From Variovorax sp. OAS795 (GTDB taxonomy: Bacteria > Pseudomonadota > Gammaproteobacteria > Burkholderiales > Burkholderiaceae_C), in assembly GCF_040546685.1 (NCBI RefSeq), contig NZ_JBEPOH010000001.1:4340001-4404000 (forward strand): 64,000 bases of DNA, given 5' to 3'. The notes under the pieces are model-generated. The model was not told where the DNA came from. It did not search any database and was given only the letters and a program-made list of their open reading frames with translations. Positions 16,567 to 25,057 of the stretch are shown here, one piece after another. Each line of letters starts with the position of its first letter. Positions within the stretch are counted from its first letter, which is position 1. The position numbers and the translations under genes were made by a program.

Positions 16567-17322
16567 ATGGCCATCTCCGCATCCGAAATCAGTGCACGCA
16601 TCGTCGAAGCGGTGATGGCGCAAAAGCTCGCGCCGGGTTCGCGCCTGGGCGAGCAGCAGCTCGCCATGCTGTTCGACTGCAGCCGCACCATCGTGCGGGA
16701 GGCGCTCACCCGCCTGGCTGCGCGCGGCATCGTCACCGTGAGTGCGCGGCGCGGCTGGTTCGTGATCGAGCCTTCGCAGGACGAGGCACGCGAAGCCTTC
16801 GAGGCGCGCCGCGTCATCGAGCTGGGCTTGATCCGCAGCACCGGCAGGATCGACAAGGCGGCGCTGCGCCAGCTGAAGGCGCACCTGCAGCGTGAGAAAG
16901 AGGCGCTGAAGCAAAACGACGTCGGCAACCGCAGCTTCCTGCTCGGCGACTTCCATGTGTGCCTGGCCGAGTGCCTGGGCAACACCCTCCTGGCCGACAC
17001 GCTGCGCGACTTCACGGCGCGCACCACGCTGATCGCCATGCTCTACCAATCCACGCACGATGCCGTGCAGTCCTGCGAGGACCACGTGCAGATCGTTGCC
17101 GCACTCGAGCGGGGCGACCACGCCGGCGCCGAGGCGCTCATGGCCGCGCACATCGGCACCGTTCAGTCGGCGCTGCGCGTGCAGGCGCCGACCGATCCGC
17201 TCGCGCAACTGCGCGATGCGCTGGCACCGCTCCAGAACACCGCGGCCAAGCCCAGGCGGCGCAAGGCCGCGCCTTCCCCCGACGACACCGATTCAACGAC
17301 TTACCTAGGAGCCCTGCTATGA
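16567..17322 (+). CDS. GntR-family regulator, FadR/FCD subfamily
   Basis: The protein has 251 residues from ATG 16567. The N-terminal winged helix (AISASEISARIVEAVMAQKL; GEQQLAMLFDCSRTIVREAL; RGIVTVSARRGWFV) is followed by a helical FCD ligand domain with metal-binding positions in FLLGDFHVCLAECLGN and the late EDHVQIVAALERGD. The C-terminal 40 residues are Lys/Arg/Pro-rich. Its stop overlaps the substrate-binding protein start (ATGA), so it is the first gene of the amino-acid ABC operon and probably senses that substrate. Confidence 0.9.
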   Translation: MAISASEISARIVEAVMAQKLAPGSRLGEQQLAMLFDCSRTIVREALTRLAARGIVTVSARRGWFVIEPSQDEAREAFEARRVIELGLIRSTGRIDKAALRQLKAHLQREKEALKQNDVGNRSFLLGDFHVCLAECLGNTLLADTLRDFTARTTLIAMLYQSTHDAVQSCEDHVQIVAALERGDHAGAEALMAAHIGTVQSALRVQAPTDPLAQLRDALAPLQNTAAKPRRRKAAPSPDDTDSTTYLGALL

Positions 17323-18119
17323 ACTTCTCTTCTTCCAAGCGCCACATTGCGCTCGCGCTCGCTTCCGTCGCCATGCTGGCCGCAGCGGGCACGGCCCAGG
17401 CCCAGAACGCCCTGGACAACGTGCTGAAGGCCAAGACCATCAAGATCGCCGTGCCGACCGACTACCCGCCCTACGGCTCGGTGGACCGGAACATGAAGCC
17501 GCAGGGCCTGGACGTGGAAATGGCCGAGCTCATTGCCGCCAAGCTGGGCGTGAAGGTCGAGCTGGTGCCCGTGACCAGCGCCAACCGCATTCCCTACCTG
17601 CAGACCCGCAAGGCCGACCTCGTGATCTCCACGCTGGGCAAGAACGCCGAGCGCGAGAAGGTGATCGAGTTCTCTGCGGCCTACGCGCCCTTCTTCCAGG
17701 CCGTGTATGCGGCCAAGAGCATGAAGCTCACGAGCTTTGCCGACATGGCCGGCAAGACCGTCGCCGTGACGCGCGGCGCCATGGAAGACCAGGAACTGAA
17801 CAAGGTGGCGCCGCCGAACGTCGACTACCGCCGCTTCGAGGACAACAACGCGACCATCGCCGCCTTCGTGGCCGGCCAGACCCAGACCGTGGCCACCAGC
17901 GCGGCGGTGGCGGGCGACATGCTCGCCAAGAACCCGAAGGTCAGCGCCGAGTTCAAGCTGCTGCTGAAGGACAGCCCCTGCTTCGTCGGCGTGGCCAAGG
18001 GCGAAACCGCATTGAAGGCCAAGGTCAACGAGATCATCGCCGCCGCCAAGAAGGACGGCACGCTCGACGCCATGTCCAAGAAGTGGCTCGGCAAGGCCGC
18101 CGGCGACCTGCCCGTCTGA
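17319..18119 (+). CDS. Polar amino-acid ABC transporter, periplasmic binding protein
   Basis: This 266-residue protein has a cleavable signal (LASVAMLAAAGTAQAQN, cleavage near residue 28) and an SBP_bac_3 domain: IKIAVPTDYPPYGSVD, GLDVEMAELIAAKLGVKVEL, ADLVISTLGKNAEREKVIEF and MAGKTVAVTRGAMEDQEL. These features mark family-3 receptors for amino acids or opines. ATG 17319 overlaps the GntR stop and has a TAGGAG site. The two permeases and the ATPase follow on the same strand. Exact ligand unknown. Confidence 0.92.
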   Translation: MNFSSSKRHIALALASVAMLAAAGTAQAQNALDNVLKAKTIKIAVPTDYPPYGSVDRNMKPQGLDVEMAELIAAKLGVKVELVPVTSANRIPYLQTRKADLVISTLGKNAEREKVIEFSAAYAPFFQAVYAAKSMKLTSFADMAGKTVAVTRGAMEDQELNKVAPPNVDYRRFEDNNATIAAFVAGQTQTVATSAAVAGDMLAKNPKVSAEFKLLLKDSPCFVGVAKGETALKAKVNEIIAAAKKDGTLDAMSKKWLGKAAGDLPV

Positions 18120-18150
18120 CCCCCGCCGAACCTTCCGCAAAGGCGCCGCC

Positions 18151-18807
18151 ATGGAATTCGACTTCGGTGCAGTTCTCGTCGACTGGCGGCTGCTCGCCAA
18201 GGGCGTGGCCTGGACGATCGGCCTGACGGCCATTGCCACGGTCATCGGCATGGCCGTGGGCGTGGCCTGCGCATGGGCCCGCGCCAACGGGCCGCCGTGG
18301 CTGCGCTGGGTGGCAGGCAGCTATGTGGAGCTGATCCGCAACACGCCCTTCATCGTGCAGCTGTTCTTCATCTTCTTCGGGCTGCCGGCCGCGGGCGTCA
18401 AGCTCATGCCCGAGACGGCATCGATCATTGCGATGGTGATGAACCTCGGGGCCTACGCCACCGAGATCATCCGGGCCGGCATAGAGGCCACGCCCAAGGG
18501 GCAGATCGAGGCGGCCGTGAGCCTCGCGCTCGACAAGGTGCAGGTGTTCACCCGCGTGGTGCTGCCCCCGGCCCTCAAGAAGGTGTGGCCCGCCATGGTG
18601 AGCCAGATCATCATCGTGATGCTGGGCTCGGCCGTCTGCGGCCAGATCTCCACCGAGGAGCTGAGCTATGCGGCCAACCTGATCCAGAGCCGCAACTTCC
18701 GTGCTTTCGAGTCCTTCATCATCGCCACGCTGATCTACCTGGCGCTGGCGGTGGCGCTGCGCAGGCTGCTCAACTGGGCCGGGCCGCGGTTCTTCTTCGG
18801 CCGCTGA
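18151..18807 (+). CDS. Amino-acid ABC transporter permease 1
   Basis: This 218-residue HisMQ-type permease has about five membrane spans. The ELIRNTPFIVQLFFIFFGLP segment is typical of the family, and the EAA loop EAAVSLALDKVQVFTRVVLP contacts the ATPase. It forms the transmembrane channel together with the next permease. It lies 31 bp after the binding-protein gene and 16 bp before its partner, consistent with one operon. Confidence 0.93.
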   Translation: MEFDFGAVLVDWRLLAKGVAWTIGLTAIATVIGMAVGVACAWARANGPPWLRWVAGSYVELIRNTPFIVQLFFIFFGLPAAGVKLMPETASIIAMVMNLGAYATEIIRAGIEATPKGQIEAAVSLALDKVQVFTRVVLPPALKKVWPAMVSQIIIVMLGSAVCGQISTEELSYAANLIQSRNFRAFESFIIATLIYLALAVALRRLLNWAGPRFFFGR

Positions 18808-18823
18808 ACGCAGGAGCCACACC

Positions 18824-19477
18824 ATGGTCGATTTTTCTCTCTGGGACATCCTGCGCAACCTGCTGATGGCGCTGCGCTGGACGGTCGTGCTTTCGCTCAT
18901 CGCCTTTGTGGGCGGCGGGCTGGTCGGCGGCCTGCTGCTGTTTTTGCGCCTGCGCGGCGGCAGCGCCATGAACCGCGCCGTCGGCTTCTACGTGCAGCTG
19001 TTCCAGGGCACGCCGCTGCTGATGCAGCTGTTTCTCGCCTACTTCGGCATCGCGCTGTTTGGCGTCGACGTCTCGGCCTGGACCGCGGCCAGCGTGGCGC
19101 TCACGCTCTACACCAGCGCCTTCCTCACCGAGATCTGGCGCGGCTGCGTGGCCTCCATTCCCAAGGGGCAGTGGGAGGCTTCGGGCAGCCTGGCCCTCGG
19201 CTTTTCCGAGCAGATGCGCCACGTGATCCTGCCGCAGGCCGTGAAGATCGCCATCGCGCCGACAGTCGGTTTTTTGGTGCAGGTGATCAAGGGCACTGCG
19301 CTTGCCTCGGTGATCGGCTTCGTCGAACTCACCAAGGCCGGCAGCATGATTTCGAACGCCACCTTCCAGCCCTTCGTGGTGTTCAGCTGCGTGGCGCTGC
19401 TTTATTTCGTGCTGTGCTTTCCGGTAAGCCTGTACGCCAAGAACCTCGAGAGGAAATCCCATGGCCGCCGTGCTTGA
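18824..19477 (+). CDS. Amino-acid ABC transporter permease 2
   Basis: This 217-residue second HisMQ-type permease carries YVQLFQGTPLLMQLFLAYFG and the EAA loop EASGSLALGFSEQMRHVILP. It is paired with the preceding permease as a heterodimer in the inner membrane. Its last 17 bases overlap the ATPase gene, which ties expression of the two together. Confidence 0.93.
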   Translation: MVDFSLWDILRNLLMALRWTVVLSLIAFVGGGLVGGLLLFLRLRGGSAMNRAVGFYVQLFQGTPLLMQLFLAYFGIALFGVDVSAWTAASVALTLYTSAFLTEIWRGCVASIPKGQWEASGSLALGFSEQMRHVILPQAVKIAIAPTVGFLVQVIKGTALASVIGFVELTKAGSMISNATFQPFVVFSCVALLYFVLCFPVSLYAKNLERKSHGRRA

Positions 19478-20246
19478 ATCCCCCGTCGCCTCCTCCACTG
19501 CCGCCTCCGCCGCGCCGATCGTGCGCGTGACCGCGCTGCGCAAATCGTACGGCGCCAACGAGGTGCTCAAGGGCATCGATCTCGACGTGAAGCGCGGCGA
19601 GGTGATCGCGATCATCGGCAAGAGCGGTTCGGGCAAGAGCACGCTCCTGCGCTGCATCAACGGGCTCGAGGTGTTCCAGGAAGGCTCGCTCACGGTCGAC
19701 GGCAAGCCGCTGCTGCACGAGAGCGCCATGGCCATGCGCGAGCTGCGCCAGCGCGTGGGCATGATCTTCCAGAGCTTCAACCTGTTTCCACATCTCACCG
19801 TGGGCAAGAACGTGATGCTCGCGCCCACGCTGGTGAAGAAGCGCGGCGGAACGGAAGCAGCGTCGCAGGCGCGCAAGCTGCTCGAACGCGTCAACCTGGC
19901 CGAGAAGTTCGACGCCATGCCCGACCAGCTCTCCGGCGGGCAGCAGCAGCGGGTGGCCATCGCCCGCGCGCTGGCCATGGAACCGGCCGTGCTGCTGTGC
20001 GACGAAATCACCTCCGCGCTCGACCCCGAACTGGTGGGCGAAGTGCTGCGCGTGGTCGAGTCGCTGGCCGACGAGGGCATGACGCTCCTCATGGTCACGC
20101 ACGAGATGAGCTTTGCGCGCAAGGTGAGCGACCGCGTCATCTTCATGCACCAGGGCCGCGTGCACGAGATCGGCCCGCCGGCCGAGCTGTTCGGCAATCC
20201 GCAGACCGCCGAGCTCAAGCAGTTTCTCTCGTCGCTGCACGACTGA
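19461..20246 (+). CDS. Amino-acid ABC transporter ATP-binding protein
   Basis: The protein has 261 residues. Walker A is IIGKSGSGKSTLLRC, the signature is LSGGQQQRVAIARAL and Walker B is VLLCDEITSALDPELVG, with the H-loop in LLMVTHEMSFARK. FNLFPHLTVGKNVMLAP is typical of GlnQ/HisP-like polar amino-acid importers. A ~15-residue Ala-rich N-terminal extension precedes the domain. ATG 19461 lies inside the permease gene. This is the last gene of the operon; the convergent DUF72 gene ends 15 bp away. Confidence 0.93.
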   Translation: MAAVLESPVASSTAASAAPIVRVTALRKSYGANEVLKGIDLDVKRGEVIAIIGKSGSGKSTLLRCINGLEVFQEGSLTVDGKPLLHESAMAMRELRQRVGMIFQSFNLFPHLTVGKNVMLAPTLVKKRGGTEAASQARKLLERVNLAEKFDAMPDQLSGGQQQRVAIARALAMEPAVLLCDEITSALDPELVGEVLRVVESLADEGMTLLMVTHEMSFARKVSDRVIFMHQGRVHEIGPPAELFGNPQTAELKQFLSSLHD

Positions 20247-20261
20247 GGCGGCGAGCCACCG

Positions 20262-21224
20262 CTATTTGCGAGGCTGCGCCTTCGCGCGCTGGCGCACGGC
20301 CATGCCGGGCGGCGGCTCGAAGTTGTCGCCGGGCCCCAGGCCCGTGGCCACGCCGAGGCGGCCCGCGAGGTGCGCCGCGTCGTAGGGCGCGTGCACCTTC
20401 ACATCGTTGTCGAAGTAGCAGTACACATCGCGCCCCTTGCGCCGCGAAGCCAGGCGCGAGGGCTCGGCCAGCCTCGCATCCTTCACCTGGCGTCCATGGC
20501 GCCACGCGTCGATGCGTTCGGCCCAGCGGTCGAGCGCCTCGTCGCTGTAGCCGCTGGCGTAGAGCTCCTTGTCGCCATGCAGGCGCATGTAGACGAAGTC
20601 GGCGCACAGGTCTTCCAGCAGCGGCCAGCGGCCTGCCGTGTCGGCAATCACCAGCGCGACGTTCTGGCGGCGCAGCAGCGCGATGAATTCCGGGTTCGCG
20701 AAACTGGCATGCCGCACTTCCATCGCATGCCGGATCGGCAACCTGGCCGGAACCTTCAGCAACAACCGCTCGCCTTCGACCTTCTCGTTGTGCTGCCGCG
20801 CGAGCGCCAGCGCGGAGCGGCCGTCCCGCGGCAGCAGCGTGAGGAATTCCTCCAGGCGATCTGGCTTGTAGACAAAGTACGGCGGCAGCTGCCACAGGAT
20901 CGGCCCGAGCTTGGCCCCGAGCGCGAACACGCCCGAGGCGAAGAAGTTGGCCAATGCGGTGCGCGGTTCCTTGAGCCGCAGGTTGTGGGTGATGTAGCGC
21001 GGCCCCTTCACGGCAAACACAAAGTCGTCCGGCGTCGCGTCGTGCCATGCCCGGTAGGACTCGGGGCGCTGCAGCGAATAGAACGAGCCGTTGATCTCGA
21101 TGGTGGGCAGCATGCGGGAGGCGAAATCGAGTTCCAGGCGCTGCGCCAGCCCCTTCGGATAGAAGCGCCCACGCCATGGCGCGTAGCGCCAGCCTGAAAT
21201 CCCGATCCGCGTCTGGCCCTGCAT
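20262..21224 (-). CDS. DUF72 domain protein
   Basis: This 320-residue protein from ATG 21224 starts with IGISGWRYAPWRGRFYP, the diagnostic opening of DUF72 (YecE-like, TIM-barrel-like) proteins. Further family segments are FYSLQRPESYRAW, DFVFAVKGPRYITHNLRL, LGPILWQLPPYF, DFVYMRLHGDKELYASGYS and DVYCYFDNDVKVHAP. The activity is unknown; a hydrolase-like or sugar-binding role has been guessed for the family. The basic C-terminal tail is RQRAKAQPRK. It is monocistronic and divergent from the DUF1439 gene. Confidence 0.93.
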   Translation of the reverse strand: MQGQTRIGISGWRYAPWRGRFYPKGLAQRLELDFASRMLPTIEINGSFYSLQRPESYRAWHDATPDDFVFAVKGPRYITHNLRLKEPRTALANFFASGVFALGAKLGPILWQLPPYFVYKPDRLEEFLTLLPRDGRSALALARQHNEKVEGERLLLKVPARLPIRHAMEVRHASFANPEFIALLRRQNVALVIADTAGRWPLLEDLCADFVYMRLHGDKELYASGYSDEALDRWAERIDAWRHGRQVKDARLAEPSRLASRRKGRDVYCYFDNDVKVHAPYDAAHLAGRLGVATGLGPGDNFEPPPGMAVRQRAKAQPRK

Positions 21225-21380
21225 CGCTCGTTCTATTGCTTGCCGAAGCCCCGAACCTCGCTTGCCCCGGGGCCGGGCGGCGTAGGAAATATGCCCATCC
21301 GCGTAGCAGCTTGGGGAACTTGCGGGCCCAGCCGGTGCGGCTGGCCGGAACCACGCGGGCTGTGGCAAGCTCCGAGAAGT

Positions 21381-21962
21381 ATGCAAATCCGTCCCCTGCC
21401 CTTCACTTCCCGCCGCTGGATGCTGCGCGCGCTGCTCGGCGCCGCGGCCATGCCCATGCCCTTGTCGGCACTGGCCGGTTTCAATTTCTTCCTCAGCGAA
21501 TACACCGCGACCCGCGACGAGCTGCAGGCGCAGATCGCCAGGCGCTTTCCCGTGGCCGAGCGCTATGCCGAGATCTTCATGGTCGGCCTGCGCGACCCGC
21601 AGCTGGGCCTCGATGCGCGCAACAACCGCGCGGCCATCACTGCCACGCTGACCATTGCGAGCCCGCTCCTGGCCGCATCCCCGGTGCAGGGCACGGTGTC
21701 GGTCAGCAGCGCCCTGCGCTACGACGCCGCAACGCGCGCGCTGCGCCTCGACCAGCCGAAGGCCGAGCGGCTCGAATTGCAGGGCGTCGAGGGCCGCGAT
21801 GCCGAGCGGCTGCAGAAGGTGGGCGCGGTGGTGGCGCAAGAGCTGCTGCAAGGCCAGGTGCTGCGCAGCTTCACGGCCGACGAGCTCACCGTGGGGCGCA
21901 AGACTTACGAAATCGGCGACATCACGGTGCAGGACAACGGCATCAAGGTACAACTCAAATGA
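21381..21962 (+). CDS. DUF1439 family exported protein
   Basis: This 193-residue protein from ATG 21381 has a signal sequence containing RRWMLRALLGAAAMPMPLSALAG. The mature part FFLSEYTATRDELQAQIARRFPV, then LRDPQLGLDARNNRAAITATL and ADELTVGRKTYEIGDITVQD fits DUF1439 (YceB-like), usually lipoproteins in enterics. No lipobox Cys is seen here, so it is probably periplasmic. It is coupled to the phosphodiesterase gene by an ATGA overlap at 21959. Confidence 0.8.
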   Translation: MQIRPLPFTSRRWMLRALLGAAAMPMPLSALAGFNFFLSEYTATRDELQAQIARRFPVAERYAEIFMVGLRDPQLGLDARNNRAAITATLTIASPLLAASPVQGTVSVSSALRYDAATRALRLDQPKAERLELQGVEGRDAERLQKVGAVVAQELLQGQVLRSFTADELTVGRKTYEIGDITVQDNGIKVQLK

Positions 21963-22951
21963 AATACCCCCTGCTTGCCGCCGCGGTGCTCGTCGCGGGC
22001 TGCGCGGCCATCCTTCCCACGGCCAGGCAGCAGTTCGACCTGCAGGCGCACCGCGGCGGGCGCGGCCTCGCGCCCGAGAACACGCTGGCGGCCTTCTCCA
22101 AGGCCATCGACCTGGGCGTGAACACGCTCGAACTGGACATCGGGCTCACGGCCGACGGCGTGGTCGTCGTCTCGCACGACACCGCGCTCAACCCCGACCA
22201 CACGCGCGATGCGAACGGCGCCTGGCTGGCTGCCGGAAGCGGCGCGACCATCCGCTCGCTCACGCTGGCGCAGCTGCAAGCCTACGACGTGGGCCGGCTG
22301 AATCCCGCGAGCCACTACGGCAAGCAGTTCGCACTGCAGATCCCGCAGGATGGCGAGCGCATTCCCACGCTGGCCGCGCTGTTCGACCACGTGCGGGCGC
22401 GCGGCGCCGCGGCCGCGACCGTGCGGTTCAACATCGAGACCAAGATCGATCCCACCAAGCCCGGCGAGACCGCCGCGCCCGAGCCGATGGTGCGCGCACT
22501 GCTGGCCGAAATCGACAAGGCGCAGATGGGGAGCCGCGTCACCGTCCAGAGCTTCGACTGGCGCACGCTGGCGCTGGTCGGCCAACTCGCGCCGCAGCTG
22601 CCGCGCGCCTATCTCAGCAGCGCGCGCACGCTCAAGGACAGCCGCTGGACGGCCGGGCTCGATGCCGCCAACTTCGCTTCCATGCCGCAGCTGGTCAAGG
22701 CGGCGGCGGGCGCGGCGGGCGGCCCGGTGACCTGGTCGCCGGCCTACAACGACCTCACCCGGCCCGCCATCGGGGAGGCGCACGCACTCGGTTTCAAGGT
22801 GCTGCCCTGGACCGTGAACCAGCGCGCCGACATGCTGCGGCTGATGGACTGGGGCGTGGACGGCATCATCACCGACTACCCCGACGTGCTGCGCGACCTG
22901 GTGCGCGAACGCGGCCTGTCGCTGCCACCCCCCGGAAAGACCCCGCCATGA
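21959..22951 (+). CDS. Glycerophosphodiester phosphodiesterase lipoprotein
   Basis: The protein has 330 residues with lipobox VAGC (Cys15), so it is membrane-anchored in the periplasm. GDPD motifs are LQAHRGGRGLAPENTLAAF (HR and GLAPENT), TLELDIGLTADGVVVVSHD (catalytic E, D and H) and the C-terminal WGVDGIITDYPDVLRD. It hydrolyses glycerophosphodiesters to glycerol-3-phosphate and an alcohol. It is translationally coupled to DUF1439 upstream and to the small orphan downstream (ATGA at 22948). Confidence 0.92.
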   Translation: MKYPLLAAAVLVAGCAAILPTARQQFDLQAHRGGRGLAPENTLAAFSKAIDLGVNTLELDIGLTADGVVVVSHDTALNPDHTRDANGAWLAAGSGATIRSLTLAQLQAYDVGRLNPASHYGKQFALQIPQDGERIPTLAALFDHVRARGAAAATVRFNIETKIDPTKPGETAAPEPMVRALLAEIDKAQMGSRVTVQSFDWRTLALVGQLAPQLPRAYLSSARTLKDSRWTAGLDAANFASMPQLVKAAAGAAGGPVTWSPAYNDLTRPAIGEAHALGFKVLPWTVNQRADMLRLMDWGVDGIITDYPDVLRDLVRERGLSLPPPGKTPP

Positions 22952-23226
22952 ACACCGCCGCACGGCAACTCGAAGACCTCGGCGGCCGCATCGCGGCATT
23001 GCAGGGCGGCAGCGGCTCGGCCTCGGCGCTGTCGAACGAGGCGCGCGCCAGCACGGACCTGCTGGGCGCCCTGCCGCCGCGCTACGCAGAGGTGCTGCTG
23101 AACCTGCTCGACCGGCTCGAATCGAGTGCGCTGTTCAGCGAGGAGAGCTGCTCCTTCAGCCAGAAGGACCTGCTCGACAACCTGCAGGTGTGGGTCGGCA
23201 AGGCCCGCGCGCAACTGTCGTCCTGA
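22948..23226 (+). CDS. Small protein of unknown function in the glycerophosphodiesterase operon
   Basis: This 92-residue acidic, helix-rich protein has no signal peptide: an early RQLEDLGGRIAALQGG segment, then a Ser/Ala linker and ALPPRYAEVLLNLLDRLESSALF, ending in KDLLDNLQVWVGKARAQLSS. No family is recognised. Overlap with the phosphodiesterase gene (ATGA) and an 11-bp gap to the DUF411 gene show it belongs to the same transcript. High-GC codon use matches the neighbours, supporting a real gene. Confidence 0.65.
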   Translation: MNTAARQLEDLGGRIAALQGGSGSASALSNEARASTDLLGALPPRYAEVLLNLLDRLESSALFSEESCSFSQKDLLDNLQVWVGKARAQLSS

Positions 23227-23237
23227 GGAGAAACCTG

Positions 23238-23702
23238 ATGCAAAGACGCACCCTTCTTCTGCGTGCCGCTTCGGCGATGCCCCTGGCCGCCACGGCTTGG
23301 CCATTGGCCTCGCTGGCCGCCGCGCCGATGGTCGAGATCTGGAAGGACCCGAACTGCGGGTGCTGCCAGGATTGGGTCAAGCACCTCAACGCCAACGGCT
23401 TCGCGACCCGCGTTCATGACGACGGCAACGACGCCGCGCGCACGCGGCTCGGCGTCCCCGCGAAGCTGGGCTCGTGCCACACCGGTATGGTGGGCGGCTA
23501 TGCGCTCGAAGGCCACGTGCCCGCGCGCGAGGTGCACCGGCTGCTGCGTGAAAAGCCCCAGGCCATCGGCCTTGCGGTGCCTGGCATGCCGATCGGCTCG
23601 CCAGGCATGGACGGCGCCGCCTACGGCGACCGGCGCGATCCGTACGACGTGCTGCTGGTGCTGGCCGGTGGTGCCAGCCGGGTGTACCAGAGCTACGGCT
23701 GA
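23238..23702 (+). CDS. DUF411 metal-binding exported protein
   Basis: This 154-residue protein starts at ATG 23238 after a TGAGGAGAAAC site. The signal sequence (RRTLLLRAASAMPLAATAWP, twin Arg near the start) is followed by the family motif EIWKDPNCGCCQDWVKHL, whose Cys residues probably bind copper or another soft metal. GSCHTGMVGGYALEGHVPAR and VPGMPIGSPGMD are also conserved in DUF411. Relatives occur in copper-resistance clusters, but no such genes lie nearby here. Confidence 0.88.
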   Translation: MQRRTLLLRAASAMPLAATAWPLASLAAAPMVEIWKDPNCGCCQDWVKHLNANGFATRVHDDGNDAARTRLGVPAKLGSCHTGMVGGYALEGHVPAREVHRLLREKPQAIGLAVPGMPIGSPGMDGAAYGDRRDPYDVLLVLAGGASRVYQSYG

Positions 23703-23718
23703 GGCCGATCTCGCCCGG

Positions 23719-25017
23719 TCAGCCGAAACGGCCGGGATCGAACGGCGCCAGCGCCACCTCCGGCGTGGCGCCAGCGAGCAGTTGCGCCGCGAGCCTGCCG
23801 GTGCGCGCCGAGCCGCACAGGCCGACATGGCCATGGCCGAACGCGAGCACGATGTCCTCGCTGCCCGCGGCCGTGCCGATGCAAGGCAGCCCATCGGGCA
23901 GGCTGGGACGGTGGCCGAGCCAGTGCTTCACCGCGGCCGGGTCCGCCGGCCGATCGGCCAGCGCGGGAAACATCGATTGCAGGTGGCGGTGCAGGATCTC
24001 TGAGCGGCGCCAATCGGGCGCGGCCTCGAGCCCGCCGATCTCGACCTGCCCGGCCGCGCGCAGGCCGCCGTCCATCCAGTGCGCGATGAGCTTGCCATCG
24101 GCCACCATGGTCGGCGTGCGCGGCCCGACGGCGGCGCCTTCGATCACCACGTGGTAGCCGCGCTCCGACTCGAGCGGCACCGCGGAACCGGCGGCTGCGG
24201 CGAGCGGGCCCGAGCGCGCGCCGGCGCAGATGGCGGCAGCATCGCAGGCGATCTCGCCGGCTTCGGTTTGCACCGCGCGCAGCCGTCCGCCTTCGATGCG
24301 GAAGCCGGTCGCGCGCGTTGCCACGCGCTCTGCGCCGCCGTTGCATGCATGCTGCGCCAGCGCCGCCACATAGGCGCCCGGGTTGCGGCAGTGGCCGGCT
24401 TCGGCAACGAAGATACCGAGCGTGTAGCGCGCATCGAGGTCGGGTTCGCGCTGCCGCAGTTGCGGCTCCGTCCATTCTTCCCATTGCACGCCGGTGCGCC
24501 GGCGCACGCGCCAGCCGAGTGCATCGCCCTCGAACTCTTCGCGCGACCGGTACGCGTGCAAGAGCCCGCGCCGCTCGATGAGCTGGGGCACGCCGGCCTC
24601 GGCGGCAAGCCGCGCATGCAGCGCCGGTGCATCGGCAAGCAGCGTGCGCAGCGCATCGGCCGTGCGCTGCACGCGCGCTTCGGTCCAGCCCGAGGCCAGG
24701 TAGCGCAGCAGCCATGGCAAGGCCCGGGGCAGATGGCGCCAGCGCAGCGCGAGCGGCCCGAGCGGATCGGCCAGCCAGCCCGGCACCTTGCGCCATGCGC
24801 CGGGCAGCGCGGGCGGCACCACGGAATGCGACGACAGCCAGCCCGCGTTGCCGTAGCTCGTGGCCTGCGGGCCGCCGGGCTCGCCGGGCTCCACCACTGT
24901 CACGCGCAGGCCCGCACGCAAGGCCTCGATGGCCGTCGCACTGCCCACGGCGCCCGCGCCGATCACGACCGCATGGCGGCCGGTGCCGCGCGCGGAGAAA
25001 CTTCTTGCAACTGTCAT
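23719..25017 (-). CDS. D-amino-acid dehydrogenase-like FAD oxidoreductase (DadA family)
   Basis: The protein has 432 residues. The FAD-binding motif is HAVVIGAGAVGSATAIEAL near residue 15. DAO-family segments follow: TSYGNAGWLSSHSVVPPALP, LIERRGLLHAYRS, AICAGARSGPLA, HWLGHRPSLPDGLPCIG and LAFGHGHVGLCGSARTG. Such enzymes oxidise D-amino acids (or D-hydroxyproline) to 2-oxoacids and pass electrons to quinone at the membrane. Its start is only 40 bp from the divergent S58 hydrolase gene, which may supply its substrate. D-Ala specificity is inference. Confidence 0.88.
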   Translation of the reverse strand: MTVARSFSARGTGRHAVVIGAGAVGSATAIEALRAGLRVTVVEPGEPGGPQATSYGNAGWLSSHSVVPPALPGAWRKVPGWLADPLGPLALRWRHLPRALPWLLRYLASGWTEARVQRTADALRTLLADAPALHARLAAEAGVPQLIERRGLLHAYRSREEFEGDALGWRVRRRTGVQWEEWTEPQLRQREPDLDARYTLGIFVAEAGHCRNPGAYVAALAQHACNGGAERVATRATGFRIEGGRLRAVQTEAGEIACDAAAICAGARSGPLAAAAGSAVPLESERGYHVVIEGAAVGPRTPTMVADGKLIAHWMDGGLRAAGQVEIGGLEAAPDWRRSEILHRHLQSMFPALADRPADPAAVKHWLGHRPSLPDGLPCIGTAAGSEDIVLAFGHGHVGLCGSARTGRLAAQLLAGATPEVALAPFDPGRFG

Positions 25018-25057
25018 GGGCGCCTATCGTAGAGGGGCGGTCCCATAATCGGCCGCC

